Below, in pieces: positions 17,166-25,900 of a stretch of DNA of 39,385 nt (the stretch's first letter is position 1; every line of letters starts with the position of its first letter). This DNA is from an uncultured Planctomycetota bacterium (lineage in GTDB: Bacteria > Planctomycetota > Planctomycetia > Pirellulales > Thermoguttaceae). A program made the position numbers and the translations under genes. The stretch is taken from assembly GCA_900317365.1 (NCBI GenBank), contig ONGM01000255.1, positions 1 through 39,385 on the forward strand, written 5' to 3'. The notes beneath the pieces are model-generated. The model saw nothing but the letters and a program-made list of their open reading frames with translations, was not told the DNA's origin and searched no databases.

Positions 17166-17170
17166 ATAAT
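17143..17170 (+). promoter_or_regulatory. Candidate promoter of the riboswitch-thiazole synthase unit
   Basis: TTGTTT (17143-17148), 16-bp spacer and perfect TATAAT (17165-17170) would start transcription near 17177, 33 bp ahead of the riboswitch P1 stem. The TTGACA at 17121 is too far (38 bp) from this TATAAT to be its partner. Confidence 0.5.
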
Positions 17171-17209
17171 GCGCTTAAATCGGGAGGATTTGGTCCTCCT
17201 CTGTCGTAA

Positions 17210-17291
17210 AGTAATGGGGGCGCTTTGTTTAAACAAGGCTGAGAAGAACCCCTTGAACCTGCTCCGGATAATGCCGGCGAAGGAAATTACT
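17210..17291 (+). ncRNA. TPP (THI-box) riboswitch
   Basis: The conserved thi-box cores are present in order: GGGGGCGC, the GGCTGAGA motif at 17237-17244, ACCCCTTGAACCTG, then CCGGATAATGCCGGCGAAGGAAA. The P1 helix closes perfectly with AGTAAT (17210-17215) against ATTACT (17286-17291). Thiamine pyrophosphate binding is expected to lower expression of the thiazole synthase gene beginning at 17391. A small GGAGGA/TCCTCC hairpin (17183-17199) precedes it. No intrinsic terminator with a T-run follows, so control of translation start is more likely than transcription attenuation. Confidence 0.95.
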
Positions 17292-17360
17292 ACGGTTGTC
17301 TTGCGATTTCGCTTGCTTCAATCGCGAGCAGGTAACAAGCGCGCAAGTCAGACGCAATTT

Positions 17361-17380
17361 CTTTCGACCGCGCGCGAAAG
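17361..17380 (+). promoter_or_regulatory. Hairpin covering the thi4 ribosome-binding site
   Basis: CTTTCG (17361-17366) can pair with CGAAAG (17375-17380) over an 8-nt loop. The right arm is the Shine-Dalgarno region AAAGGA, placed 8-9 nt before the ATG at 17391. A helix here would hide the ribosome site and could be the expression platform of the TPP riboswitch. The switching itself is inference. Confidence 0.5.
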
Positions 17381-17390
17381 GATGGCCTCT

Positions 17391-18179
17391 ATGGCAAAGT
17401 CTTTGGAAAACATTGTTTCCGCCGCGATCGTTTCTAGCTTCTATCAAAAACTTCTCGACAATCTCGTCGTCGACGTTGCGGTCGTCGGCGGCGGTCCGTC
17501 CGGGCTCGTCGCTGCCAAAACCCTCGCCGAACGCGGATACAAAACCGTCGTTTTCGAACGGAAATTGGCTCCTGGCGGCGGCGTCTGGGGCGGCGGAGCG
17601 CTCTTTAACGAAGTCGTCGTTCAATCGGAAGCGAAGAGTATCCTCGACGAATTCGGTATCAACTCTACTGAAATCGCCGACGCGCCCGGATATTTCTCGT
17701 TAGATTCCGTCGAGTTGGCGAGCGGTCTCATCTTTGGCGCCTTAAAGGCCGGCGCGAAAATCTTCAATAACGTCAGCGTCGAAGACGTCGCGTTCAAGGA
17801 CGACCGTATTAATGGTCTCGTCATCAACTGGACCCCTGTTACAAGACTGCAAATGCACGTCGACCCGCTCGTCGTCATTACGAACGCCGTTCTCGACGGC
17901 ACCGGACATCCCTGCGAAGTCCTCAACCTCGTCCAACGCAAAGCGCGCGTTAAACTCGACACGCCGACCGGCGAAATCCTCGGCGAACGCCCCATGCAGG
18001 CTGCGACCGGCGAAATCACCACCGTCGAAAACACGCGCGAATACTATCCCGGAATCTTCGCGTCCGGTATGAGCGCTAATAACGTGATGGGCGGATACCG
18101 CATGGGTCCGATCTTCGGCGGAATGCTCCTCTCCGGTAAACGCGCCGCCGACCTCATTGAGAAATCTCTGAAGAAGTAA
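17391..18179 (+). CDS. thi4: Thiamine thiazole synthase, Thi4 family
   Basis: The 262-residue flavoprotein-like enzyme makes the thiazole half of thiamine from NAD, glycine and sulfur. The dinucleotide-binding motif VVGGGPSGL lies near residues 31-39, followed by the glycine-rich [10 protein letters not shown] segment and the C-terminal [17 protein letters not shown], all typical of Thi4. The segment [17 protein letters not shown] places His156 where yeast THI4 has its sacrificial sulfur-donor Cys. This resembles archaeal enzymes that use external sulfide catalytically. The frame is open from 17121, but that upstream part is riboswitch leader. The ATG at 17391 follows GAAAGGA and gives a normal family length. 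Regulation by TPP is very likely. Confidence 0.93.
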   Translation: MAKSLENIVSAAIVSSFYQKLLDNLVVDVAVVGGGPSGLVAAKTLAERGYKTVVFERKLAPGGGVWGGGALFNEVVVQSEAKSILDEFGINSTEIADAPGYFSLDSVELASGLIFGALKAGAKIFNNVSVEDVAFKDDRINGLVINWTPVTRLQMHVDPLVVITNAVLDGTGHPCEVLNLVQRKARVKLDTPTGEILGERPMQAATGEITTVENTREYYPGIFASGMSANNVMGGYRMGPIFGGMLLSGKRAADLIEKSLKK

Positions 18180-18217
18180 GGTTCGCGGTTTCATCGAACG
18201 CTGCGGCGATTGACTCA

Positions 18218-18262
18218 AAGCGGCGCGCAACGCTTCCCCGCGTTTCGCGCCGCTTGCTTTTT
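18218..18262 (+). terminator. Intrinsic terminator after thi4
   Basis: A 16-bp stem with one mismatch (18218-18233 with 18240-18255) and a 6-nt loop is followed by GC and TTTTT. It begins 38 bp after the thi4 stop. Confidence 0.85.
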
Positions 18263-18416
18263 CTTGAAGAATTCGCCCCTTTTTTCCTTTATTCCTCACA
18301 AATTCTCTCGATTTTGCCGACATAATGACTGGCGCGTCCATTTCCGATTGAGAAAAATGTTGGCGGAAAAGCGGACGCCTGCAACGACCGTTTTAGCGTG
18401 AGAAGGAATGACGAAT

Positions 18417-19247
18417 ATGGTACGTTCAAATCTGAACGCGAGCGCGTCTTCGAACTCATGCGGAACGACGCCGACGCTGTCCGAAATCTTGCAACTCGAC
18501 AAGACAGGTCGCGATAACGAAGAATACGCGGCAAATCGGGAGTTTTCTGAAAACGAAACGCGTTCTCCTAGCGTCGCGGCGCTCAAAAGAATCAAAGCGA
18601 GTCTCAATCCGGATTCGCAACCCACGACGCGTCGGGACGCGGTTCCCATGGAAAATCTGCGCGTCGAATACCCTTACTACGACGGCGAAATCGAACTGAC
18701 CCCCGAAAAAGTCGTCGTTACGCCGCCCCCTGCCTCGCCCGCGTCGCCCCCTACGACCGAGGACGTCGCCCTAACGTCCAAATCGAAGGAACCGGAAATT
18801 TCTGCGTTGAACGCCGGGACAAATAGGGCGAACGGGACAAACGCGTCGACGCAAGAGCGTTCGTTCAAGGATATAATTAAAGTCGCCGCTACGTCCGCCG
18901 CTCGCGACGTAGAACGCTCCGCCTCGACGGTTTCGACTTCTGAACTTCAAACGGACGCGTCGCGACCTCAATATCAAGCTCCGGGGTCTGCGAAATCGAA
19001 CGCGCCCATCTTTCGTTATTGCGTCGACCTGATCAATTCCCGCGAATCGACCTATCCGCAAACGCCTGAGGAATGCTCCGCGTCGGAAACGCTCGATAGT
19101 CGCGACGTTTTACCGAATCGGACTAGAAAGCGGTTCGGACTCGCCCTCGCGTTGACCGCGAATAATGAACGTCAAAATCCGGCGGTCTTTAACGAATCGT
19201 CTTTCCTCAACCTCGTTCCGCCCCCCGCCGGAGTCAGCGCCAAGTAA
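18417..19247 (+). CDS. Disordered hypothetical protein upstream of the second WecA-like gene
   Basis: The 276-residue product is rich in Ser, Thr, Ala, Asn, Glu and Pro. It has no signal peptide, membrane helix or domain I recognise, and includes a Pro-rich patch (VTPPPASPASPP). It looks intrinsically disordered. Codon use matches its neighbours and the stop is only 10 bp before the WecA-like ATG, which supports a real, co-expressed gene. ATG codons occur at 18408 and 18417. The second was preferred because it lies 9 nt after AAGGA while the first nearly touches it. A CATAAT box at 18321 might belong to its promoter. The function is unknown. Confidence 0.6.
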   Translation: MVRSNLNASASSNSCGTTPTLSEILQLDKTGRDNEEYAANREFSENETRSPSVAALKRIKASLNPDSQPTTRRDAVPMENLRVEYPYYDGEIELTPEKVVVTPPPASPASPPTTEDVALTSKSKEPEISALNAGTNRANGTNASTQERSFKDIIKVAATSAARDVERSASTVSTSELQTDASRPQYQAPGSAKSNAPIFRYCVDLINSRESTYPQTPEECSASETLDSRDVLPNRTRKRFGLALALTANNERQNPAVFNESSFLNLVPPPAGVSAK

Positions 19248-19257
19248 CGAGATCGTC

Positions 19258-20457
19258 ATGTTTGCTTCATTATCCTTCGACGTTCCGCCGTCCCGACTCG
19301 CCGCCGTTTTGGTCTGCGTCTTTCTCATTCCTCTTGCGATCAGCAGACTCGGCTGCAATTTCATTATGAAAAAGAGCGCCGCGCTCGGGCTTATCGACCA
19401 ACCTGGGGAACGGAAAATTCATACGCAACCGATTCCCTCCGGCGGCGGACTAGGAATATGGCTCGGCGTCGTCGCGCCGCTCGCGGTTATCTCAATTCTA
19501 GCCCTCTTTCGCGCTCGACTCGCTCTGCCCGACGAAGTCGCCCTACGCCTCGAAGGCGTCGCGTTTCGACTCAAAGAACTATGGACAATTCTCGGATTAG
19601 GCTCCTGCCTTACCCTGCTCGGCGCGCTCGACGATCGATATAACCTGTCGTGGAAACTAAGGCTCTCCGTCGAATTTCTCGTGGCGATCGCCGCCGTCTC
19701 GCTTGGTTGGCGCGCCACCTTTTTTGTCGACGCGCCTTACCTGACGTATCCGCTGAGCGTCCTCTGGATTGTCGGACTCGTCAACGCCTTTAATATGCTC
19801 GACAATATGGACGCGCTCTCCGGCGGCGTCGCTACGATCGCGTCGCTTTTTCTCGCAACGATCTCATTATTCCTTGCGCCGAATCCAATCTCCGGGGAAC
19901 CGCAGTATTTCCTCGCGTTCTTTCTCGTAGCGCTCGCAGGAGCGATTTGCGGCTTTTTAACGTTGAATCGCCCGCCGGCTAAGCTATTTATGGGAGACGG
20001 CGGCGCGTATTTTATCGGTTTTCTCTTGGCGACGACAACTCTCGCGGCAACGTTCGTCGGCGAAAACGCCCCCCGAAGCGCCGTCTTTACGCCGGTCGTC
20101 GTTCTCGCCGTGCCGATCTACGACGTCGTTAGCGTCGTAATTATTCGCACCCTCAACGGCGTCAGCCCGTTTGTCGGAGACAAAAATCACTACTCTCACC
20201 GATTGAACGCGTTGGGTCTTACCAAAACCCAGGCGGTCTTGACGGTCTATCTTACGACGGCAATTTGCGCGAGCGGCGCCTTTTACCTGTATCAAGTCAA
20301 CTTGATTTGCGCCGTTCTTGTGATGGCGCAGACAATCATGACGCTGTGCCTCATCGCCGTCCTTGAATTCACCGCAAGAAAAAAAATTCGCGAGCAATCC
20401 GAAGCGATTAAGCGCGAAGAAGACGTTGCGGAAAAATCCCGGAAAAACAAGGATTAA
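19258..20457 (+). CDS. WecA/MraY-like undecaprenyl-phosphate sugar-1-phosphate transferase (second copy)
   Basis: The 399-residue integral membrane protein has about ten helices and the family motifs. These are an early KIHTQPIPSGGG segment, DDRYNLSWKLRL, FNMLDNMDALSGG with the catalytic acidic cluster, LFMGDGGAYFIGF, and the cytoplasmic NHYSHRLNALG loop. It probably transfers a sugar-1-phosphate to undecaprenyl phosphate to start a surface polymer. Unlike the copy at 4679-6265 it ends near the normal family length with only a short charged tail. The ATG at 19258 starts just after the upstream stop; the frame is open from 19165 but that part overlaps the upstream gene. Which polymer each copy serves cannot be told. 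Confidence 0.88.
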   Translation: MFASLSFDVPPSRLAAVLVCVFLIPLAISRLGCNFIMKKSAALGLIDQPGERKIHTQPIPSGGGLGIWLGVVAPLAVISILALFRARLALPDEVALRLEGVAFRLKELWTILGLGSCLTLLGALDDRYNLSWKLRLSVEFLVAIAAVSLGWRATFFVDAPYLTYPLSVLWIVGLVNAFNMLDNMDALSGGVATIASLFLATISLFLAPNPISGEPQYFLAFFLVALAGAICGFLTLNRPPAKLFMGDGGAYFIGFLLATTTLAATFVGENAPRSAVFTPVVVLAVPIYDVVSVVIIRTLNGVSPFVGDKNHYSHRLNALGLTKTQAVLTVYLTTAICASGAFYLYQVNLICAVLVMAQTIMTLCLIAVLEFTARKKIREQSEAIKREEDVAEKSRKNKD

Positions 20458-20537
20458 AAAGCCGGAGACGTCAAAATAGAGAAGACGCGCAGACAGCGCA
20501 AAAAGAACAATTCTATGAGAAAGAGTAGTCGCCCCCT

Positions 20538-20565
20538 TGTCGAAATGCGAAGTCGCGTTATAATT
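20538..20565 (+). promoter_or_regulatory. Promoter of the small basic protein gene
   Basis: TTGTCG (20538-20543), 16-bp spacer and perfect TATAAT (20560-20565) repeat the trpS promoter layout. The predicted leader is about 160 nt. It contains two copies of TTGACGGTC (20584 and 20604) and no other gene. Confidence 0.65.
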
Positions 20566-20733
20566 CTCAAATACGCATTCTTGATTGACGGTCGCGATTC
20601 GTGTTGACGGTCAAGAAGGAGCGCTAAGCGGGCGCGCATTTGCGAGTTGAAACGGCGTCCGCGTTTTGCCGACGCCGAACGCGGTATAGTTCGCGCGATC
20701 GAGCGACCGCGTTATATCGTTTGGAGTTCAGTC

Positions 20734-20943
20734 ATGACTATTGATAAAAGTTTAAAGATTAAGAAAGGCGTTTCGCGCTCGCGCAACGTCCTGACCAGAG
20801 TCGAACGTATTGAGAAGCTCCAGTCTCAAGACCGTTGGGCTGAAGGTACTTCTCCGTTCAATCTTCCGAAAATTCGCGTCTATAAGGTCGTCTTGAAGAA
20901 GAAAAAGAAGGCCAAGGACGCCGCCGACGCCGAGAAGAAGTAA
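20734..20943 (+). CDS. PVC-type small basic protein
   Basis: The 69-residue product is strongly basic, beginning MTIDKSLKIKKGVSRSRNVL and ending in a KKKKK-type lysine tract. I recall this sequence pattern as the short 'small basic protein' family (TIGR04137-like) restricted to Planctomycetes, Verrucomicrobia, Chlamydiae and relatives. It has been proposed as a PVC signature protein that may bind ribosomes or nucleic acid. The ATG at 20734 lies 8 nt after GGAG. The frame is open from 20647 but upstream residues do not fit the family. It is monocistronic, with its own strong promoter and a clear terminator, consistent with high expression. Confidence 0.88.
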   Translation: MTIDKSLKIKKGVSRSRNVLTRVERIEKLQSQDRWAEGTSPFNLPKIRVYKVVLKKKKKAKDAADAEKK

Positions 20944-20982
20944 TTGCGTTCTACGACGCGCTTCGGTCGCGCCGAAAATTTC

Positions 20983-21019
20983 AACAGGTTGCGTTCTTAA
21001 TGGTCGCAACCTGTTTTTT
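20983..21019 (+). terminator. Intrinsic terminator between small basic protein and vsr
   Basis: A perfect 11-bp stem (AACAGGTTGCG at 20983-20993, CGCAACCTGTT at 21005-21015) is followed by TTTT on the plus strand. It touches the stop codon of the convergent vsr gene and may also end that transcript, though the minus-strand T-run is weaker. Confidence 0.85.
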
Positions 21020-21501
21020 CATTCTGTTTCTTCATTCTGTTTTTCATTCCGCGCGCTCGCGACTATTTGAAGTTTTTTCGCCAAAACGTCCTGATTAGAT
21101 CGCTTGAATTCGCATTCCCAAATGCGAATCACCGCGTATCCAAGTCGCTCTAAATGTTCTGTCGCCGCCGCGTCGCGCGCGCGATTACGCGCGATTTTCT
21201 GCGCCCAATAGTCGTGATGATCCTGCGGCTTCGTATTCCGACAATCATGTCCGTGCCAAAAGCATCCGTCGACGAAAATCGCAATCTTCAATTTCGGAAA
21301 AACAAAATCCGGATGACCAAATAACTTCGAATTGCGACGCCAACCGGTCAAGCCGCGCTCCTTGAATACGGAAATCAATTTCAATTCAGTCGACTTGTTC
21401 CCGGTCGACCGGACTTTGCTCATGATTTCGGAGCGTTTCGACGCCGAAAAGACGTCGCGTTTATCCTTCGAGTCTGACGGTTTCGGCGCGGGATTCTTCA
21501 T
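21019..21501 (-). CDS. vsr: Very-short-patch mismatch endonuclease Vsr
   Basis: The 160-residue protein is a Vsr-family endonuclease. It has KRSEIMSKVRSTGNKSTEL near the N-terminus, GHPDFVFPKLKIAIFVDG with the catalytic Asp, and CFWHGHDC with the metal-binding His/Cys cluster. It nicks DNA 5' of the T in T:G mismatches that arise when 5-methylcytosine deaminates. It starts 15 bp after the stop of the cytosine methyltransferase gene, the classic pairing. No mutL or restriction gene is next to it. The length is close to the usual 130-160 residues. Confidence 0.95.
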   Translation of the reverse strand: MKNPAPKPSDSKDKRDVFSASKRSEIMSKVRSTGNKSTELKLISVFKERGLTGWRRNSKLFGHPDFVFPKLKIAIFVDGCFWHGHDCRNTKPQDHHDYWAQKIARNRARDAAATEHLERLGYAVIRIWECEFKRSNQDVLAKKLQIVASARNEKQNEETE

Positions 21502-21516
21502 GCGTTTCCTCTATCT

Positions 21517-22893
21517 CTAATGTGCCTCGGACTGAAAAACAAGGGGTAAAAAACGATTCAGCGTCATTTCAATCATATTAACGGGAACGGCGTTGCCTAT
21601 TTGCTTGCGAATTTGCGCGTCGGAAACGACTATCTTAAAATCGTCGGGAAATCCCTGGAGTCGCAACATTTCCAACGGCGTCAAGCGACGCTCGCCGTTC
21701 ACCAAAAGGTAATTATGACTCGCCCCGGCGCGAAGCGCGCAACTATACGGATAAGACGTTATGACCCCCGATTTGTTCTCGTGCCAAATCCCCGGCTCAA
21801 ATTGCGATTTGTGTTTCTTATGCCGAAGGGAAATAATCTTTGACGACGCGTAATATTTCCGAGGAACGTCCCGATCGTCTTGAAGAATGTCCCGGAGCGT
21901 TTTTCCGCTGGTCTTTTTTCTCGGCCATTCCATTTCAAACGGTTGCGTCGATCCGACGATCAAGACGCGTTCTCGTTTCTGAGGAAGTCCGCAATCAAGC
22001 GCGTTCATTATACGCCAATCGACGCAATAATCGAGTTCGTCTTGCAGAACGCGTAAAATCACTTCAAAGGCGCGACCGCCGTCGTGCGTCGTAAGACTTC
22101 GCACATTTTCTAAAATGAAAGCGCGCGGTCGCTTATCTCGCAAAATACGCGCGATTTCAAAGAACAACGCCCCTTTCGTTTCGTCTTCGAACCCGCGTTT
22201 TAGACCGATTATAGAAAACGACTGACAAGGAAAACCGGCGCACAACACGTCAAAATCTGGTATTGCGTCCGACGGTAACGCCGCGACGTCCCCAACCGGC
22301 GCGTCGCCAAAATTCGCGGCGTAACTCTCGCGCGCGTACTTGTCCGAATCGCAACTCAGCGCGCACTCACCTTCACGACCTATATTTTTCAGCGCGCGGT
22401 CTATGCCGTAACGAAAGCCGCCAATACCGCAGAAAAGGTCAAAATAGCGAATAGGACGCCCTAACGTTGGATCAACAAGACCGCGCGGACTTGTCGCCGC
22501 GTCGTCCGTCCTCGCCGTTTTGGAAAAGTAAGAGGATGATTTCCGACTGCCGCGCGGTGGATAAACGCGACGCAGACTCGCTCTGTCCGTCAGTCCGTTG
22601 GCAAGATTCACGATATCAAAAAGAGGCGACGATATCTCGCTTTCGAGCGCGGCTGGGGAAGCGGCGTCCGTTGCGGCCTCTGCCACGCGCGGCCCCAACG
22701 TCGATCCGCCAAAGAGATCTTCGACGGTCGTATTGAGAACGCGCGCCAATTTGAGCGCTACTCTGACGTCAATCAAGCCTTCCTCGTCGCTTTCGATCGA
22801 GCGAAGCTGTCGCTCCGGAACGCCGAGACGCAAGGCAAGCGTTTCGACGTCGAGACCTAATTCTTCTCTTCTTTTCCTAACTCGATCAGCCAT
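21517..22893 (-). CDS. C5 cytosine DNA methyltransferase with N-terminal HTH domain
   Basis: The 458-residue enzyme begins with an XRE-type helix-turn-helix (about residues 3-60: RVRKRREELGLDVETLALRLGV...). A disordered linker (63-145) follows, then a complete C5-methyltransferase: motif I FDLFCGIGGF (151-160), motif IV FPCQSF with catalytic Cys223, motif VI LENV (261-264), motif VIII QKRERVLIVG, and motif X RKQIGNAV. The N-terminal HTH resembles methyltransferases that also repress their own gene. The target site cannot be read from the sequence. It is 14 bp from the giant TPR gene upstream and precedes vsr. The ATG at 22893 was chosen over a 17-codon longer frame because it starts the HTH. 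Confidence 0.93.
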   Translation of the reverse strand: MADRVRKRREELGLDVETLALRLGVPERQLRSIESDEEGLIDVRVALKLARVLNTTVEDLFGGSTLGPRVAEAATDAASPAALESEISSPLFDIVNLANGLTDRASLRRVYPPRGSRKSSSYFSKTARTDDAATSPRGLVDPTLGRPIRYFDLFCGIGGFRYGIDRALKNIGREGECALSCDSDKYARESYAANFGDAPVGDVAALPSDAIPDFDVLCAGFPCQSFSIIGLKRGFEDETKGALFFEIARILRDKRPRAFILENVRSLTTHDGGRAFEVILRVLQDELDYCVDWRIMNALDCGLPQKRERVLIVGSTQPFEMEWPRKKTSGKTLRDILQDDRDVPRKYYASSKIISLRHKKHKSQFEPGIWHENKSGVITSYPYSCALRAGASHNYLLVNGERRLTPLEMLRLQGFPDDFKIVVSDAQIRKQIGNAVPVNMIEMTLNRFLPLVFQSEAH

Positions 22894-22907
22894 GTTCGCC
22901 CCGTCGA

Positions 22908-25900
22908 CTAATCGCCGACGCTCTCCGAATCGTCGACGTCGCACCCAAGTTCTTTAAGTCTCGCGTCAATTTCGCATAAATCCGTTTGAATTTGCGACGT
23001 CCAGCAACCTATTCCGCGACGCGTACGTTTACGAATCATCTCTTTCGCTCGATTCGCGTACTCGCGCGCCTCCTGCAGACTGTTTTGATTCGTCAAGATT
23101 TTGGCGGCGACCACGCACATTTTAACATAGTATACTTGCGCGCTAAACCAACCTCGCGAGATCATCTTCTTTGCAAGCTGCAATCCGTCGAAATTCAATT
23201 TCATCGCGCGAAGAACGTCGCGCTTTCGGCCTCTTGCTAAATAGACCCGACACAGATGCTCTTCGACTTCCAACGTCGAAAGCGCCGCTCGTTTCGTGGA
23301 AAACGTTTTCGAAACGTTCCCTTCCATAACGGGTCGCTGCAAATCCTCAAAACCATAGAGGTTTCGGAGGGCATGTTGGGCGAGATTGATTCCCTGACTA
23401 AATAGCCGTCGTCGAGTTGCGTACACCGAACAAACGTAGTAAATCTCCGCCAGGAATTCGCGACGAAAATCGACGCGTTTCGCCAGTAAAAAGAATCGTT
23501 CCAGGAAAATGCGAAGCGTCGCCTTAGGATCTTGATCTTGAGGAGCAAGAATCGTCTCTTCCACAAAGTACGCGAGGATTTCCGTTTCCAGCTCTTCGAG
23601 CGTCGCTCTACTCGCAATAAACTTCGTCGGTCGTTTAGAGAACGCCCCCTTGAACCAATTTTTTATCCGTTTAAGCCCCCCGACGTTAAGAGCGAAACAC
23701 TCGATCACATAGTCTCGTAATTCCCGATTTATCGGCATATTAGACCACAAATCGACAAAACGACGCTTATGCTCTTCGAGAGAAGGCGTCGTTCCTTCGT
23801 TCCCAAGTTCGGAGGACTCGACTTCCAAAGGCTTCGTCTTCCACGAAAGATAAAGTTTGCGACTCGCCAACGAACGTTTCGTTCGCACCCAAAAAACAAA
23901 AGAGTTGATAAACCGAGCGTCGTCGTCTGATTCCGACGAATCTGCGTCAGAGTCGTCTCCGCCGTCAGAGCCTTGACCGTCGACCAATTTGTCAGAGGGT
24001 TGGGACTCCCCTTCAACCTCGGAGATCTTGAAACTCTTCGTTTCGTCTTTCCCTTCCTCGCCGCCATGATCGTCTGCGATTACGCGGTCGTCGGCCTCGT
24101 TCGATTTACGCGCCGACAGAATCTCTCGCAGAATACCGAAATGAAACGCGCTAATTCGGTTCTGAATATCGTCGATAAATTCCAACGACTTCTCAATATG
24201 AAGAACGCTTCTATCGAAAGAACCGTATAACGTCCAGAACTGAATCTGCATTTCGAATAAACGCGCCAATCTCTTCGTGACGTTAGAGGAATAAAAGATC
24301 TCGGAATCCTCCAAGGACTCGATATATTTTGCCGTCGAAGCGTTCAATTGGTCGATCGCGGCTCTTGAAATCTCATAACACTCGACGTCGCTCGTATAGA
24401 GATCGACGAGTTCGAAAATGAGCGGGTGAAGAGCGACGTAGACTTCGTTCAACCAAGGCGCGTCAATCTTGCCGACTTCCCGTAAAAAGCGATTGACCGC
24501 TCTCGGAATCGCGCGCGGATTCGACGCGGTTTGCATTGGCATAAACTTCGCGATTTCTTCGGAAATCCGATTAAGAAGTTGCGGCTCGACCGCGTTGTCC
24601 TTTTCACAAAGACGAAGGTGAACTCTGAGCGCTTTGAGAAGCGTTCGGTTTTCTTCGATATGATTATGCTCCGCCTGGAAAATGGACGCAAGTCGAAACA
24701 ACAAGCTGCAACATACATAATCAATGTAACGATCAAGCTTCTTGAAGCTTTCGATATGCGCTTCGTAGATAGACAACGCTTTGCTATACGCAGCCTTAGC
24801 GACTGGTATCGCTTTAACCTCCAGGAAGAAATACTCTCCCAATGTCGTGTTGAAAAGAAACTCAGCCGCCGCGAGAAGCGACGGCAGTTTGCGATAACGG
24901 ACGTGCAAAAGATCCCTTGAAAACACATGCAGCAAGAGGCTCTTGTCCTTCTTTCGCACGACTGCGTACGAACGCCAAAGCTCAACAAACTGCTTGGAAT
25001 AGCGCGCCACGCTTTCAAAATCGTAACGCAACGTCTCGCCGCTTGCGTACGCCGCCGCGTAAACGCTCATTTCGCCTCGTCTGCGCCATTCTTCTTTCGA
25101 CGGCGCTCCCGAATACTGGAGCGTTTTATTGGAGCGAGCGTCAATTCGTTCCAAATAACCTTCCCTTTGGGAGCGTATGGCGAAATCGTCGTTCGTCTTT
25201 TCACGAAGAAAAGCGACTTCAAAATCGCGCGTTTCAGGACTTTTGGTCGGTAAGTTTGGAATAACGCCGGTTCCAAGAACGCCCGCGCAAATTTCGGCGC
25301 GCAATTCGCATAAAGAACGTATGCACGACGTCGCGACGTCGTCGCGCGCATCACCTTCCTCGCTAAAATCTTGCGTCTCTTGAAGGGATTCGACCCCGGC
25401 GATCGCCGTCTTCAAAACATCCTGCGTCGCGACGTCGGATTTCCACGCGTTTAACAGAGTTTGTAGAGTCGTCGACTGCCGTTCCGGCAAACGCTCCACA
25501 AGAGCCTTCAGCGAGATATTAACTTCGTCAAAGCCGACCGTCGGATCGTTAATGTCCCACGATAAACGTCGAACAAGATACCTCATGGCAAATAAAAGAA
25601 TCTCTTCGGCGTCGTCAATTCCTTCCAAAGCGCGGCGCTCGGCGCTACGCGCGCAAAACACAACGTCTCGGAGCAACGCTTGATAATACGGAACGTTGCC
25701 GCGACCTCCTTGCGATTTATCGGAATCGTCGATTTCCGACGTCGATTCGCCAAGAACCTTCAAAAGGCCCGCGTCTTCCGTTTCCTCTTCGCTCAGCAAC
25801 TCGATTCGCGCGAGTCTGAAATCGATCGCCGTCCGTTCAAGAAGATTGATCTTCTCACGTTGACTGTCGTTCAATAACTCCTCTTCTTGATCGTCTCCTA

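Noticed and set aside
17121..17170. TTGACA at 17121 paired with TATAAT at 17165
   Set aside because: The spacing is 38 bp, far outside 16-18 bp; TTGTTT at 17143 is the better -35.
17121..17390. Longer N-terminus for Thi4
   Set aside because: The segment contains the promoter and TPP riboswitch, and the family length and ribosome site fit the ATG at 17391.
21019..22893. Complete restriction-modification system
   Set aside because: Only methyltransferase and Vsr are present; neighbours on both sides are identified and none is a restriction endonuclease.
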